From the NCBI GenBank assembly GCA_937914725.1, contig CALDMJ010000019.1:1-12998 (forward strand): 12,998 nucleotides of DNA, read 5' to 3'. Source of the DNA: an uncultured Clostridia bacterium (GTDB lineage Bacteria; Bacillota; Clostridia; Christensenellales; UBA1242). A model generated the notes under the pieces. It saw only the letters and a program-made list of their open reading frames with translations, was not told the DNA's origin and ran no database searches. Shown here piece after piece: positions 1-7,560 of this stretch (the stretch's first letter is position 1; the number at the start of each line of letters is the position of its first letter). Made by a program: the position numbers and the translations under genes.

Positions 1-2
1 AG

Positions 3-3000
3 AAAGAAAAAGAAGAAAAACAACCAAAGACGGTGCAAAACGGCAGAGTTATTGAAAACGGCAACACGCGCCCAATTCCTAAGAAAAAAGAGAAAAAATA
101 CAGATGGGCAGGTGCTGTTGTTGGAACACTTCAAGGCCTTATGATTGCATTCTTCACGCTGCTACCAATTGCGGGCTTTTCAAGCATTGTTCAAAAGATT
201 GACAAGCAGGCTAGCGTTTCAGCGGCGACAAACGAAGGCGAGGATGAAAATGAGTTAAAGCCACTCGGGCAAATGCTGAGAGAGAGTCTTGGCGACGACT
301 ACGTAAACGCTCTTTCAGCGTACGAAAAATCGGCGCTTGGCGTGATGTGTGGCTGGACAGACATTGATGGCGTGGCGTTTGACATTCAAACATCCGCTAA
401 AATCAATGGGAAAACTACAAACTTGAGAAAGGAAGTTAATGCACTCAGCAGTGCTTACAACGAAGCAACGAAGATAAAAAGTTTCGACCTTTCAAAAATG
501 GACTTTGACACGGTCCAAAAGCTGTTTGACTATTTGATTTCGTCCCCTAGTCTGTCAAGCATTGCGGACGAATTGATGCCTTACTACATCAATAAGACTA
601 TCAAAGAGTCTAATAATCTTGACCCAACGCTAAAAGAACTTTTGACAATGTATGTTGATGCTTACGGCACACCAAAGATTGACGAACTCCGCGACGACAT
701 CGGGCACATTTGCACGGCAATGAAGATTATTCAAAGTAACGACATTTTTGCTTATGTTGAAAACGCAAGCCCGTTCAACTTTGACGAGTTTGTGAAAATC
801 ATTGAAGCCGACGGTGAAAAGAACCCGCTTCGCGACATTTTTGCGGAAGTCACACAATCGACTACCACTCAAAAGATTTTTCAAACATTTATAAACTATG
901 GTTTGAAGTCACTTGGAAATGAAGTTTCTAAAGCAACAAACAAAGAAATTACTGTAAAAACAGTTACATTTGATAACGTGAACTGGAACAACGTTAGAGA
1001 GGAAGTTCCTAGCATTCTAAATAAAAGCATTTCGGTTTATAGAAATTACAAAGATAGCACTGAAACAACTCAAACAAATAAGGTTTTGGACATTAACTTC
1101 AAGTCGGTTGGTGAAATTTTGCAATTGTTCTCATCTTCTAGTTTACTAGATGATGCATTTGACAGTGCAATGGATATTCTTGACCAATACGACGATTATA
1201 GCAAATATATCGATTTTAGCGCAATGAAAAAGGACGTCAATTTTGTCACGGAAATGACGTATGTTCAAAACACAGTTGACGCGCTTCGTAGCGTTGGCGC
1301 GCTTGACTACTTCAACGAAGGCTCGACGATGAAAGTTGAGGATTTGTTAAAGAAAATTGACACAAATATCCCAAACACTACAAACAACTGTATTGATGTG
1401 GTTGTGACAAACATTACATCATCTACAATTTTGAAAACAAGTTTACCAAAGACACTAAATACTGTTTATCCTGACCTTTTGAAAGACTTGTCAAGCGAAA
1501 TTGAAAAAATCAATGCGACAAACATTAATTGGAACACTGAAACTGATACGATAAAGAAAATTGTTCACTTTGCGTGCGACAATATTGACATTTTCACAAA
1601 AGACTTCACGGCAAAGAAAATGCTCAATGAAATTGACATCGCAGAACTTGGACAAAATGTTGATGCTATGCGCGACAGTAAATTGCTATTCCCTGTTGTT
1701 AAGGCGGGAATTGACTATGCAAAATCTAAAGCGGACTTCAAGGAATACCTCAATGTTGAGGCACTTTCAACTAACCTTAACTTTACTGACGAACTCGGTG
1801 CTATTGCAAAGGCAATTGACGTTGCTAAAAATTCGGGCATTATGGACAAAGTTTTGGATGGCGGAAACAATATGACTCAAGACATTTTGGATATTTTGAA
1901 CGCCGACCAATCTATTGCAAACAATTTGGTAAATAACTTGTTTGATAGCACGATTATTCAACAAAGTGTAGAACCTATTGTCAACAAACTGCAATCACTT
2001 GTTGGCGATGCACTCGACATCAAGATTGAAAAAACTACTGTCAATGTCGATGACTTTGTTCAAAACCTTGCTACAAAGAAAGTTGAATTCAGCAATATTC
2101 TAAACAGCATCGCAAAGGTTGGCAGTCCTGTGCTTGCAAGCACATTCTCGCTTGATACTTTCGCTAACTCCATTGACGAATTTGCGGACGCATTCACAGC
2201 AATGCAAAAATCTAGCGAATTCCACAACACTTATACTGCCCTGCTTGACTACTTGTCAAATAATGAGAAGATAAAGGACGTTGTAGACTTCACAGTTGTT
2301 GGTGACAACTTTGACTACACCACTGAATTTGGCAAACTCAAAGAAATTATCAATCTCTTGAAAGCAAATAACATTTGGCAACCACTTGTCGACGGAACAG
2401 ACAAAGTCGAAGACCTTGTCGACACGCTGGATGCGGACACCAAAGAACAAATTACTCAAAAAATCCTTGAAAGCAAATTGTTTGTTGGTTACGCAACAAA
2501 GGCGCTTAACAATATGATTGACGAATTTAATACTTGCCTTGGCGCTTCGGTTACACACATCCCTGACGGCACAGACCTATCTTCCCAAAGCGAAAACATT
2601 GCAAAAATTACAAAATATCTTTCAAATATAGACACAAGTAAAGAAATTACAATCAAGACTCTTGATAAAGAAAATCTCGGAAACCTTTTGAATGAACTCA
2701 AGAAAAATAAATTCGAATATGCTCCAAATGGCGCTTTAAATGGCGTGTATGATGCGTTTGTCGATTATATGATTGATGACACCAAATCAGATTATGGTTA
2801 TATTATACTAGACGCGTGTGACTCTTTCACAAGCGTTAGTGTCGAGCCGAAAGACAATCAAAATATTAATTGGATTCAAATTACTGGCGCATTTGACGAA
2901 CTCTTGGATGTTTATGACAGTCTTGGAGATATCAACAATCTTGACGTCGAAAATGTCGTTTCAATCTTTGAAACAATCGGCACAAGCAATAACGAACTTG

Positions 3001-3620
3001 TTCCTAGACTCGTCAAAACTTACTTGAAACACAACGAAACTGACTCAAACAAAATTGCCGCAATCAATGATTTTGATTTCAGTGACACAATGTTCAATAG
3101 TTCAGCAATTAGAACGCTTTACTCATTTAAAGACGCTGCTGACACTGTTGATACCAACACTGACACAGCGCTGGGAGAAATCAGCGCACAACTCAAGACA
3201 TTAAATACACTTCGTGTTAACAACAGCGCAAAACTTGACAACTTGATTGCATTCATCGATGCAGTTACCGACAAAAATATTGCGTCGTACACAACTGGTG
3301 TTAACTTTGAGACTGAAAAAGATTGTGTTGACAACTTGAGAACCCTTCTCAATGAAAAGACACACTCACTTGACACATTGAAAAAAGCAATTGACGCAAT
3401 CAAAAATTCCACAATGATTCTCGGAAAACTTGCCGAACAAAATGTGGTCATTTGCGATGTTGACTCGGATGAAGTTATGAACGATATTGTTGGTAGTTCC
3501 GCTTCACAAGAAGTAAAGGACGCTGCTCTCAATGAAATTCGCAACTACATTAAAGACAATGTCACAGACACCGAAAAGCAAACCAACATTGCTTCAATTC
3601 TCGGCATAACACTAAACTAA
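3..3620 (+). CDS. Large repetitive single-pass membrane protein, 5' end outside the window
   Basis: The frame is open to the left edge: a Lys/Glu-rich stretch (KEKEEKQPKT) precedes the first possible start, a GTG at 33 with no ribosome binding site, so that GTG is probably an internal Val and the N-terminus is missing. Residue numbers below count from the GTG. A basic segment (PKKKEKKYR) leads into one hydrophobic helix at about 25-52, followed by more than 1,100 residues of soluble, acidic, mostly helical sequence rich in Asp, Asn, Lys, Ser and Thr. This implies a short cytoplasmic tail and a huge outer domain. I see no signal-peptidase site, sortase motif or known catalytic motif. A weak motif, Asn-x-aromatic followed by Glu and a hydrophobic helix, recurs near residues 317, 499, 583, 759 and 946, which suggests internal duplication. 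The gene ends in TAA just before a strong terminator. Family not recognised; surface or envelope scaffold role is a guess. Confidence 0.85.
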   Translation, partial: KEKEEKQPKTVQNGRVIENGNTRPIPKKKEKKYRWAGAVVGTLQGLMIAFFTLLPIAGFSSIVQKIDKQASVSAATNEGEDENELKPLGQMLRESLGDDYVNALSAYEKSALGVMCGWTDIDGVAFDIQTSAKINGKTTNLRKEVNALSSAYNEATKIKSFDLSKMDFDTVQKLFDYLISSPSLSSIADELMPYYINKTIKESNNLDPTLKELLTMYVDAYGTPKIDELRDDIGHICTAMKIIQSNDIFAYVENASPFNFDEFVKIIEADGEKNPLRDIFAEVTQSTTTQKIFQTFINYGLKSLGNEVSKATNKEITVKTVTFDNVNWNNVREEVPSILNKSISVYRNYKDSTETTQTNKVLDINFKSVGEILQLFSSSSLLDDAFDSAMDILDQYDDYSKYIDFSAMKKDVNFVTEMTYVQNTVDALRSVGALDYFNEGSTMKVEDLLKKIDTNIPNTTNNCIDVVVTNITSSTILKTSLPKTLNTVYPDLLKDLSSEIEKINATNINWNTETDTIKKIVHFACDNIDIFTKDFTAKKMLNEIDIAELGQNVDAMRDSKLLFPVVKAGIDYAKSKADFKEYLNVEALSTNLNFTDELGAIAKAIDVAKNSGIMDKVLDGGNNMTQDILDILNADQSIANNLVNNLFDSTIIQQSVEPIVNKLQSLVGDALDIKIEKTTVNVDDFVQNLATKKVEFSNILNSIAKVGSPVLASTFSLDTFANSIDEFADAFTAMQKSSEFHNTYTALLDYLSNNEKIKDVVDFTVVGDNFDYTTEFGKLKEIINLLKANNIWQPLVDGTDKVEDLVDTLDADTKEQITQKILESKLFVGYATKALNNMIDEFNTCLGASVTHIPDGTDLSSQSENIAKITKYLSNIDTSKEITIKTLDKENLGNLLNELKKNKFEYAPNGALNGVYDAFVDYMIDDTKSDYGYIILDACDSFTSVSVEPKDNQNINWIQITGAFDELLDVYDSLGDINNLDVENVVSIFETIGTSNNELVPRLVKTYLKHNETDSNKIAAINDFDFSDTMFNSSAIRTLYSFKDAADTVDTNTDTALGEISAQLKTLNTLRVNNSAKLDNLIAFIDAVTDKNIASYTTGVNFETEKDCVDNLRTLLNEKTHSLDTLKKAIDAIKNSTMILGKLAEQNVVICDVDSDEVMNDIVGSSASQEVKDAALNEIRNYIKDNVTDTEKQTNIASILGITLN

Positions 3621-3641
3621 ACAACAATATTTAGTTACAAG

Positions 3642-3674
3642 AAAAGCCTTCACGGAACCACCGTGAAGGCTTTT
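3642..3674 (+). terminator. Strong intrinsic terminator after the large membrane protein gene
   Basis: A perfect 14-bp stem (3642-3655 with 3661-3674) closes a 5-base loop (AACCA). The core is GC-rich (GCCTTCACGG) and the right arm ends in TTTT. It lies 22 bases after the TAA at 3618-3620. The left arm starts with AAAA, so it could also stop minus-strand transcription. Confidence 0.93.
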
Positions 3675-3831
3675 ATAATTTGCCAACTTGACAAGTCATT
3701 AAATCTATTGATTCGTTGACGCCTTTCATTTATCTTTTTTAGCATTTCCCTTCTTTTCTTTAATTTTATTCTTTATAAAAAACTTTATCATTTGACATTG
3801 TGCATCAATTTCTCAAATGTTCTATTGCGTT

Positions 3832-3853
3832 AAAAAAACACCCGTTTAGGGTG
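3832..3853 (-). terminator. Intrinsic terminator of the hicB-like gene
   Basis: On the minus strand CACCC-TAAAC-GGGTG is followed by seven T (A-run at 3832-3838 on the plus strand). The stem starts almost directly after the TAG stop at 3854-3856. It faces the terminator at 3642-3674, so the convergent genes are isolated from each other. The 157 bases between the two hairpins hold no gene I can support. Confidence 0.85.
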
Positions 3854-4108
3854 CTAGACAACATCGACGTCCACTAGACATACAATGTTTTTGTTTTCTC
3901 TTTTGACAACGTCAAACGGAGTTGGCGCGGCAACTTCTTCATCATACTTTTTCGCATATTTTAGATATGTGGACAACACTTCTTTTGCCCTTGCAAACGC
4001 CTCCTCGACAGTTTTACCTTCCGCAAACAACTCAAGGTCGTGTATTGCGGCGGTGTATGTGTCGGATTCGTCATCGTAATAAAATACGCACGGATACGAA
4101 ACTATCAT
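3854..4108 (-). CDS. HicB-like antitoxin-family protein, without a HicA partner
   Basis: This 84-residue protein matches the HicB/UPF0150 pattern: an N-terminal strand with YPCVFYYDDESDTYTAAI, then DLELFAEGKTVEEAFARAKE, the partial RNase H-like fold that in true HicB proteins binds and blocks the HicA mRNA interferase. The family normally sits next to a ~60-residue HicA with a conserved His; no such frame exists on either side here (a terminator on one side, a membrane protein gene on the other). The C-terminal 30 residues do not look like a clear DNA-binding domain. The start is ATG with AAAGGTG upstream and its own promoter at 4125-4153, so it is a single-gene unit. It could be an orphan antitoxin, or one of the many HicB-fold proteins with no toxin partner. 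The family call is firm; the role is not. Confidence 0.85.
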   Translation of the reverse strand: MIVSYPCVFYYDDESDTYTAAIHDLELFAEGKTVEEAFARAKEVLSTYLKYAKKYDEEVAAPTPFDVVKRENKNIVCLVDVDVV

Positions 4109-4124
4109 AATTCACCTTTTTTGT

Positions 4125-4153
4125 AGTATAACACATTTTTTTATTTTTACCAA
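4125..4153 (-). promoter_or_regulatory. Promoter of the hicB-like gene
   Basis: Minus-strand TTGGTA (4153-4148), 17-base spacer, TATACT (4130-4125), with an extended -10 (TGTTATACT). The predicted RNA start near 4118 leaves about 10 bases before the ATG, enough for the AAAGGTG site. Prediction only. Confidence 0.6.
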
Positions 4154-4178
4154 ATTATTTTATGCAAATTTTTGATAA

Positions 4179-4589
4179 TTATAACGCTGCCATAAAGTTT
4201 GCGCTGATTGCTCTGCCGATAAACATCATCATCATACTCAAACTCAACATAAAACTCAATATAAAGAATGATGTTGCTATATTATTATATTCCTTTTTCT
4301 CGCCACTGATTTTGAGTTTTTTGCGATTCTTTTTACAAAAAACAAATGCAACCACGTGCGCACAAGTATATAGATAAATGGGAATGCCCCACCAAACGGC
4401 ATATTTATGCGGTAAACCAAATATTAATACTATTGCGAGTACAACAACTGTCAGCGCAAGCACACCATATGCGACATAACTTAGATACATTGACTTTTCT
4501 CTAGCATAGAGTTTGACTTGTCCTGCATCCTGCTTTTCTGGCTCGACAATAGAAGTCAAATCAAATAATCTAAAATCATTAATATCCAT
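4179..4589 (-). CDS. Small membrane protein with three predicted transmembrane segments
   Basis: The 136-residue product has a soluble, acidic N-terminus of about 35 residues, then hydrophobic segments near 36-58 (AYGVLALTVVVLAIVLIFGL), 66-84 and 104-128, with a basic loop (CKKNRKKLKISGEKK) between the second and third. The positive loop suggests that the second and third segments are joined on the cytoplasmic side. I do not recognise a family and see no catalytic motif. The ATG at 4589 has AAAAGGAG upstream, which supports the start. It is transcribed in the same direction as its neighbours, but the ~100-bp gap upstream contains no convincing terminator or promoter, so co-transcription with the SLOG-family gene is possible. 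The 70-bp gap downstream holds the hicB promoter. Confidence 0.75.
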   Translation of the reverse strand: MDINDFRLFDLTSIVEPEKQDAGQVKLYAREKSMYLSYVAYGVLALTVVVLAIVLIFGLPHKYAVWWGIPIYLYTCAHVVAFVFCKKNRKKLKISGEKKEYNNIATSFFILSFMLSLSMMMMFIGRAISANFMAAL

Positions 4590-4690
4590 TCATCAACACT
4601 CCTTTTATGCTTGTCCTACGAGTATGCGCACGGCAAACTTACTTTAAACTTGCTGCGCAACTTATTCCACTATATAATGTGCCACTTAGT

Positions 4691-5269
4691 CTATCTAATG
4701 CGCTTACCGTCAAATGTTATTCTATCAAACCTCAAATTGTAGTGCTTTAGTTTGTCGTCCAAAAGTTGTATCACGTCATCAGCGTCTTTAGCGCCCCAAA
4801 CCATATCTTCAAAATTTTCATCATAGATGCGCTTTTCACCCACTTGCGTGTTTGCGACTTTAGCACTCCAACCAGTTGCCGTTTCCATTGCGATAACCAT
4901 ACGATAAAGCGTCCACGCGTTGGCAATTTCGCCAAGTGTTCCGCTACCACCGCCGATTGCGATAACCGCGGGCGTGTTTGCGGTAATTACGTCGCGCGCA
5001 AGGTCAATACCCGTTGGAATAACAATGTCGGCATATTCATTTGCGACTCTTTCGTCGTACATAGGCAAAACGGCAATTGTGTCCCCTTCGCGATACTTTT
5101 CGCTTGCTTTTGCGCCCTGTAAGGCGTATTTCATTACGCCATCAAGCCCACCTGTCATAACTCTATATCCGTTGTCGACCAACTTTTTGCCGACTTCAAA
5201 CGCAAGGCGTGCATTGACTGAATCTTCCGCGCAAACACCGTTGCCACAAACTGAAATAATTGTTCTCAT
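4691..5269 (-). CDS. TIGR00725/SLOG-family Rossmann nucleotide-binding protein
   Basis: This 192-residue protein has the SLOG Rossmann layout related to LOG and DprA proteins: an N-terminal strand (RTIISVCGNG), TGGLDGVM at 39-46, and the phosphate-binding GGGSGTLGE at 106-114, where LOG enzymes carry PGGxGTxxE. The Glu of that motif is the catalytic residue of LOG phosphoribohydrolases. The match is best to the TIGR00725 group, whose reaction is not established, so I do not call it a cytokinin or lysine decarboxylase enzyme. The frame extends to an upstream ATG at 5302, but GGAG sits 7-8 bases before the ATG at 5269, and family members begin at this point (MRTIIS), so the shorter start is used. 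It lies 42 bases after the coiled-coil gene on the same strand and may be co-transcribed; a TATAAT at 5286-5291 in the gap lacks a good -35. Confidence 0.87.
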   Translation of the reverse strand: MRTIISVCGNGVCAEDSVNARLAFEVGKKLVDNGYRVMTGGLDGVMKYALQGAKASEKYREGDTIAVLPMYDERVANEYADIVIPTGIDLARDVITANTPAVIAIGGGSGTLGEIANAWTLYRMVIAMETATGWSAKVANTQVGEKRIYDENFEDMVWGAKDADDVIQLLDDKLKHYNLRFDRITFDGKRIR

Positions 5270-5311
5270 AATGTCTCCATAAAGTATTATATGCAAAAAC
5301 AAAAAATGAAG

Positions 5312-5584
5312 TTACATCTCCATTTCTTGTTCTCTATTCTTCTTGACATCATTACTCAAAATCTTAATTTTTTGTTGATATGTGTCAATAAGTGAACGCA
5401 AGATTTGATTATTTTGAATCAAAAATTCCATTTCCTTTTTAATTTTTTTGATATCAAAAAGTTTTGCTTGCAAAATAATCAAAAAATCTCTTGACATTGT
5501 ACTTAATTCATCCATTGAAATTGAAATTCCGAGCTCTTCAAGAGCGGCTTTAATTTCATCGATATTTACTTCTAATTCTTCCAT
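5312..5584 (-). CDS. Small coiled-coil protein of unknown function
   Basis: The 90-residue product is acidic at its N-terminus (MEELEVNIDEIKAALEELG) and then forms a long charged helix with heptad-like hydrophobic spacing (AKLFDIKKIKKEMEFLIQN and onward), ending in a Lys/Glu-rich tail. This suggests a dimeric coiled coil, as in small cytosolic scaffold or cell-division accessory proteins; no family is recognised. The frame could be opened at a GTG at 5599, but that GTG is part of the GAGGAGA ribosome binding site, which is correctly spaced for the ATG at 5584, so the ATG is the start. An extended -10 lies just upstream. The SLOG-family gene follows 42 bases downstream on the same strand, so the two are probably one transcript. 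Confidence 0.75.
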   Translation of the reverse strand: MEELEVNIDEIKAALEELGISISMDELSTMSRDFLIILQAKLFDIKKIKKEMEFLIQNNQILRSLIDTYQQKIKILSNDVKKNREQEMEM

Positions 5585-5616
5585 TGCAATTCTCCTCACT
5601 TTGCATTGATATTCTC

Positions 5617-5625
5617 ATTATAGCA
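5617..5625 (-). promoter_or_regulatory. Extended -10 promoter of the coiled-coil gene
   Basis: Minus-strand TGCTATAAT (5625-5617), a perfect extended -10. No TTGACA-like -35 is visible at 16-18 bases, as is common for extended -10 promoters. The expected RNA start is about 25 bases before the ATG at 5584. Confidence 0.55.
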
Positions 5626-5740
5626 CAATTTTTAGAAAAAATCTATTCATTTGCACTACTTTTTGAAATTTTATAATTTAATCTTTCAGTATTTCCCTGA
5701 TAATTTGCGCCTTTTAACAAGTTTGGTTGTTGGAAATTAA

Positions 5741-6721
5741 TTACTGCTTAAACTCAGCAATAACGGTCACTTCCTGCCTATTGTGAAAAAGTTTTTTGAC
5801 GCCAACGATTTTAAATTTTTCTTTCAAGACATCAAGCGCAGCAGTGATTTGTTCCCAAATTTTTGTTTCGGCAAGTTTGATTGTCATAATAAGTGTTGCA
5901 CCGTCATTGATAATTTTTTCGCAATTGCAAACAATGTGCGCGGACTTATCGCCAAACATTTTCATATCATTGACGACCATATCAAATTTGCCGTCATAGT
6001 GGGTCAAAAAGTTTTGCGAAAGTTCTTTATAATGCTTTACGTTTTTATTATTGCTGACGCGCGGGTCAAGTTCGGCTGGGTCAACGGCCGCCACTTTAAT
6101 TCCATTTTCCGCAAGCAAATGCGTCCAACCGCCGGGGCTTGCGCCGAGGTCAAGAGCAATATGAACTTTTTCAGTGTTTAGTTTATAGTACTCAATTGCT
6201 TCTTGCAACTTAAATTCGGCGCGCGAAATTTCGTTGCGTTTTGCATAATGCGGCATACCTTGTTTATAGTTGGTTGGCAGTTCTTCGCGGTTTGAAACAC
6301 CAATATATATTTTATCTAAAAACGTAGTAGAAATGACAATTTTAGGATTTTTTATGTCACAATTATAACCTTCATTTTCAAGCTTTTTCAAAATTTCGCT
6401 AGTTTTGTTTTCGACCCCAGCGCCATAGACTGCGTGCAGTGCGCAAACTTTGCTTTTATCAATTTTTAGGTCACAAATTTTGAGTTGTTCAAAACTATTT
6501 AGCACGCTATCTAATCTATAATAATGACGAACAAAAATTGAGTATTTTAGTCGGCTCGCAAAATTGTCATCAAACTTGACATACTTGTCCATTATGTAAT
6601 TTTTGTCGCTAAAATCGGCGTCACATATTCGCCCTATTCCGTCAGAAAGCACCACAAAATCGCCGATTTCTTTCTTTGTTTCACTCAAATAGTTTTCGTC
6701 ATAAAAAATTATATATTCCAT
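5741..6721 (-). CDS. FtsJ/RlmM-like ribose 2'-O-methyltransferase
   Basis: The 326-residue protein is a SAM-dependent methyltransferase of the FtsJ fold. The SAM loop DLGASPGGWT is at 191-200. The K-D-K-E tetrad used for RNA 2'-O-methylation is complete: Lys171 (in SRAEFKLQEA), Asp252 (VNDMKM), Lys282 (MTIKLA) and Glu317 (RQEVTV). The N-terminal ~160 residues precede the catalytic domain as in RlmM (YgdE), which methylates C2498 of 23S rRNA and carries a THUMP-like RNA-binding domain there; this protein is slightly shorter than the ~366-residue E. coli enzyme. The substrate here is inferred, not shown. An earlier in-frame start at 6760 is rejected because GGAG stands 5 bases before the ATG at 6721. 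The gene follows plsC by 38 bases, but a terminator-like palindrome fills that gap. Confidence 0.87.
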   Translation of the reverse strand: MEYIIFYDENYLSETKKEIGDFVVLSDGIGRICDADFSDKNYIMDKYVKFDDNFASRLKYSIFVRHYYRLDSVLNSFEQLKICDLKIDKSKVCALHAVYGAGVENKTSEILKKLENEGYNCDIKNPKIVISTTFLDKIYIGVSNREELPTNYKQGMPHYAKRNEISRAEFKLQEAIEYYKLNTEKVHIALDLGASPGGWTHLLAENGIKVAAVDPAELDPRVSNNKNVKHYKELSQNFLTHYDGKFDMVVNDMKMFGDKSAHIVCNCEKIINDGATLIMTIKLAETKIWEQITAALDVLKEKFKIVGVKKLFHNRQEVTVIAEFKQ

Positions 6722-6740
6722 ACTTTCTCCATTATTTATT

Positions 6741-6767
6741 AAAAATAGTGCATTATGCACTATTTTT
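6741..6767. terminator. Perfect palindromic terminator overlapping the plsC stop codon
   Basis: AAAAATAGTGCAT-T-ATGCACTATTTTT is a perfect 27-base palindrome around one central base; in RNA it would fold as an 11-bp stem with a 5-base loop. It ends in T5 on both strands. It includes the TAG stop of the acyltransferase gene (6760-6762) and finishes 20 bases before the methyltransferase start. On the minus strand it should stop or attenuate plsC transcription, yet no clear promoter fits in the short gap before the next gene. Confidence 0.7.
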
Positions 6768-7491
6768 CTAAAATATCAACCTTTTCTTTTTCAATACTTT
6801 CGTCTTGTGCTTGTGATTGTCCATTTGATTGCGGCACTTCCTTGACTACCTCGCCACTTGTTTCAATTTCGTTGCGCGACTTTTTGCGTTTGCGCGGATT
6901 TTTGCAGTAGATATTTTTCATTTCAAGCATCTTTTCTTCAATAATCAAACTGACTTTTTCAATGTTTCCCTTTGTTTTATCCGTCAAAACTTGCTCACTA
7001 AGGTAAATCGGCTCACCAATGACTAATGTATTAAAATGAAACATACGCGGTTTTTTGACAAAATACATAGGAACAATGGGAGCGCCCGTCTTTACGGCGA
7101 ACATTGCTGTTCCGTTTTTTATATCTTCTGCAAACGAGTCATCCTTGCGCGTACCTTCTGGGAAAATTACAAGTGTTTTGTCGTCATTCAAAACGCGCAA
7201 TCCCGTTTTGATAGAACTCAAATCTACTTTTGCTCTATCGACAGGAATACAGTTCATTTTTTTCATAAACCACGACATAGGCTTGTTGCTGAAAAGCTCT
7301 TTTTTTGCCATATAGTTCATAGGGCGCCAAAACAACGACCAAATCAAAATTGGGTCAGCATTTGACTGATGATTCCCGATTACAATGGACTTCCCTTTAA
7401 TAAAATTCTTTCTATTCTTGACGCGCATTGGGTAAAGTATACGCACAGGCAGCCACGAGACTATCTTCAAAAACCAATAAAAAATATTCAT
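6760..7491 (-). CDS. plsC: 1-acyl-sn-glycerol-3-phosphate acyltransferase (PlsC family)
   Basis: PlsC-type enzymes move an acyl chain to position 2 of lysophosphatidic acid at the membrane, giving phosphatidic acid for phospholipid synthesis. All four family blocks are visible (numbered from the chosen start): NHQSNAD at 40-46 with the catalytic His41 and Asp46, the IPVDR block at 82-86, FPEGTRK at 110-116 which binds the glycerol phosphate, and VPMYF at 140-144. A hydrophobic, basic N-terminus (MNIFYWFLKIVSWLPVRILY) is the likely membrane contact. The last ~45 residues are a charged, low-complexity tail (PRKRKKSRNEIETS and onward) beyond the usual domain. The start is debatable: the ATG at 7491 fits the family but has no ribosome binding site and a TATAAT ends 6 bases before it; an in-frame ATG at 7542 has AAAGGTG but would add 17 residues encoded by a terminator hairpin. 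One of several possible paralogues, so the symbol is given by family. Confidence 0.88.
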   Translation of the reverse strand: MNIFYWFLKIVSWLPVRILYPMRVKNRKNFIKGKSIVIGNHQSNADPILIWSLFWRPMNYMAKKELFSNKPMSWFMKKMNCIPVDRAKVDLSSIKTGLRVLNDDKTLVIFPEGTRKDDSFAEDIKNGTAMFAVKTGAPIVPMYFVKKPRMFHFNTLVIGEPIYLSEQVLTDKTKGNIEKVSLIIEEKMLEMKNIYCKNPRKRKKSRNEIETSGEVVKEVPQSNGQSQAQDESIEKEKVDILEK

Positions 7492-7497
7492 ACTATT

Positions 7498-7526
7498 ATT
7501 ATATCTAAAAATTAAAAAAAATGCAA
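7498..7526 (-). promoter_or_regulatory. Candidate promoter giving a leaderless plsC transcript
   Basis: Minus-strand TTGCAT (7526-7521), exactly 17 bases, TATAAT (7503-7498). The -10 is perfect and the -35 matches only in TTG. The predicted RNA start falls at about 7491, which is the A of the plsC ATG. The -35 lies in the last arm of the upstream terminator. Confidence 0.45.
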
Positions 7527-7546
7527 TATTTTTCAATTGCATTTTT
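7511..7546 (-). terminator. Intrinsic terminator of the 182-residue protein gene
   Basis: A perfect 11-bp stem (7536-7546 with 7517-7527) with an 8-base loop is followed on the minus strand by a T-rich tail (TTTAATTTTTAG region). It starts 15 bases after the TAA at 7561-7563. It overlaps the possible plsC promoter and any longer plsC reading frame. Confidence 0.8.
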
Positions 7547-7560
7547 AATTTCACCTTTAA

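Noticed and set aside
33..35. GTG as the true start of the large membrane protein
   Set aside because: The frame stays open to base 3 with a Lys/Glu-rich stretch that fits a cytoplasmic tail, and no ribosome binding site precedes the GTG.
3119..3544. 141-codon minus-strand open frame inside the large gene
   Set aside because: It is antisense to a well-supported coding frame, is Ser/Phe-rich as mirror frames of Glu/Lys/Asp codons usually are, and has no ribosome binding site or family features.
4691..5269. Calling the SLOG protein a lysine decarboxylase or LOG cytokinin enzyme
   Set aside because: The motif is GGGSGTLGE rather than PGGxGTxxE and the overall pattern fits TIGR00725, whose activity is not established.
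4766..5282. Two overlapping plus-strand frames of ~120 codons opposite the SLOG-family gene
   Set aside because: The minus-strand frame encodes clear family motifs; the plus frames have no motifs and odd composition.
5286..5291. TATAAT as a separate promoter for the SLOG-family gene
   Set aside because: No acceptable -35 at 16-18 bases and the TG is one base out of place for an extended -10; co-transcription with the coiled-coil gene is more likely.
5783..6181. 132-codon plus-strand frame opposite the FtsJ-like gene
   Set aside because: Antisense to the complete K-D-K-E methyltransferase; Phe-rich mirror frame.
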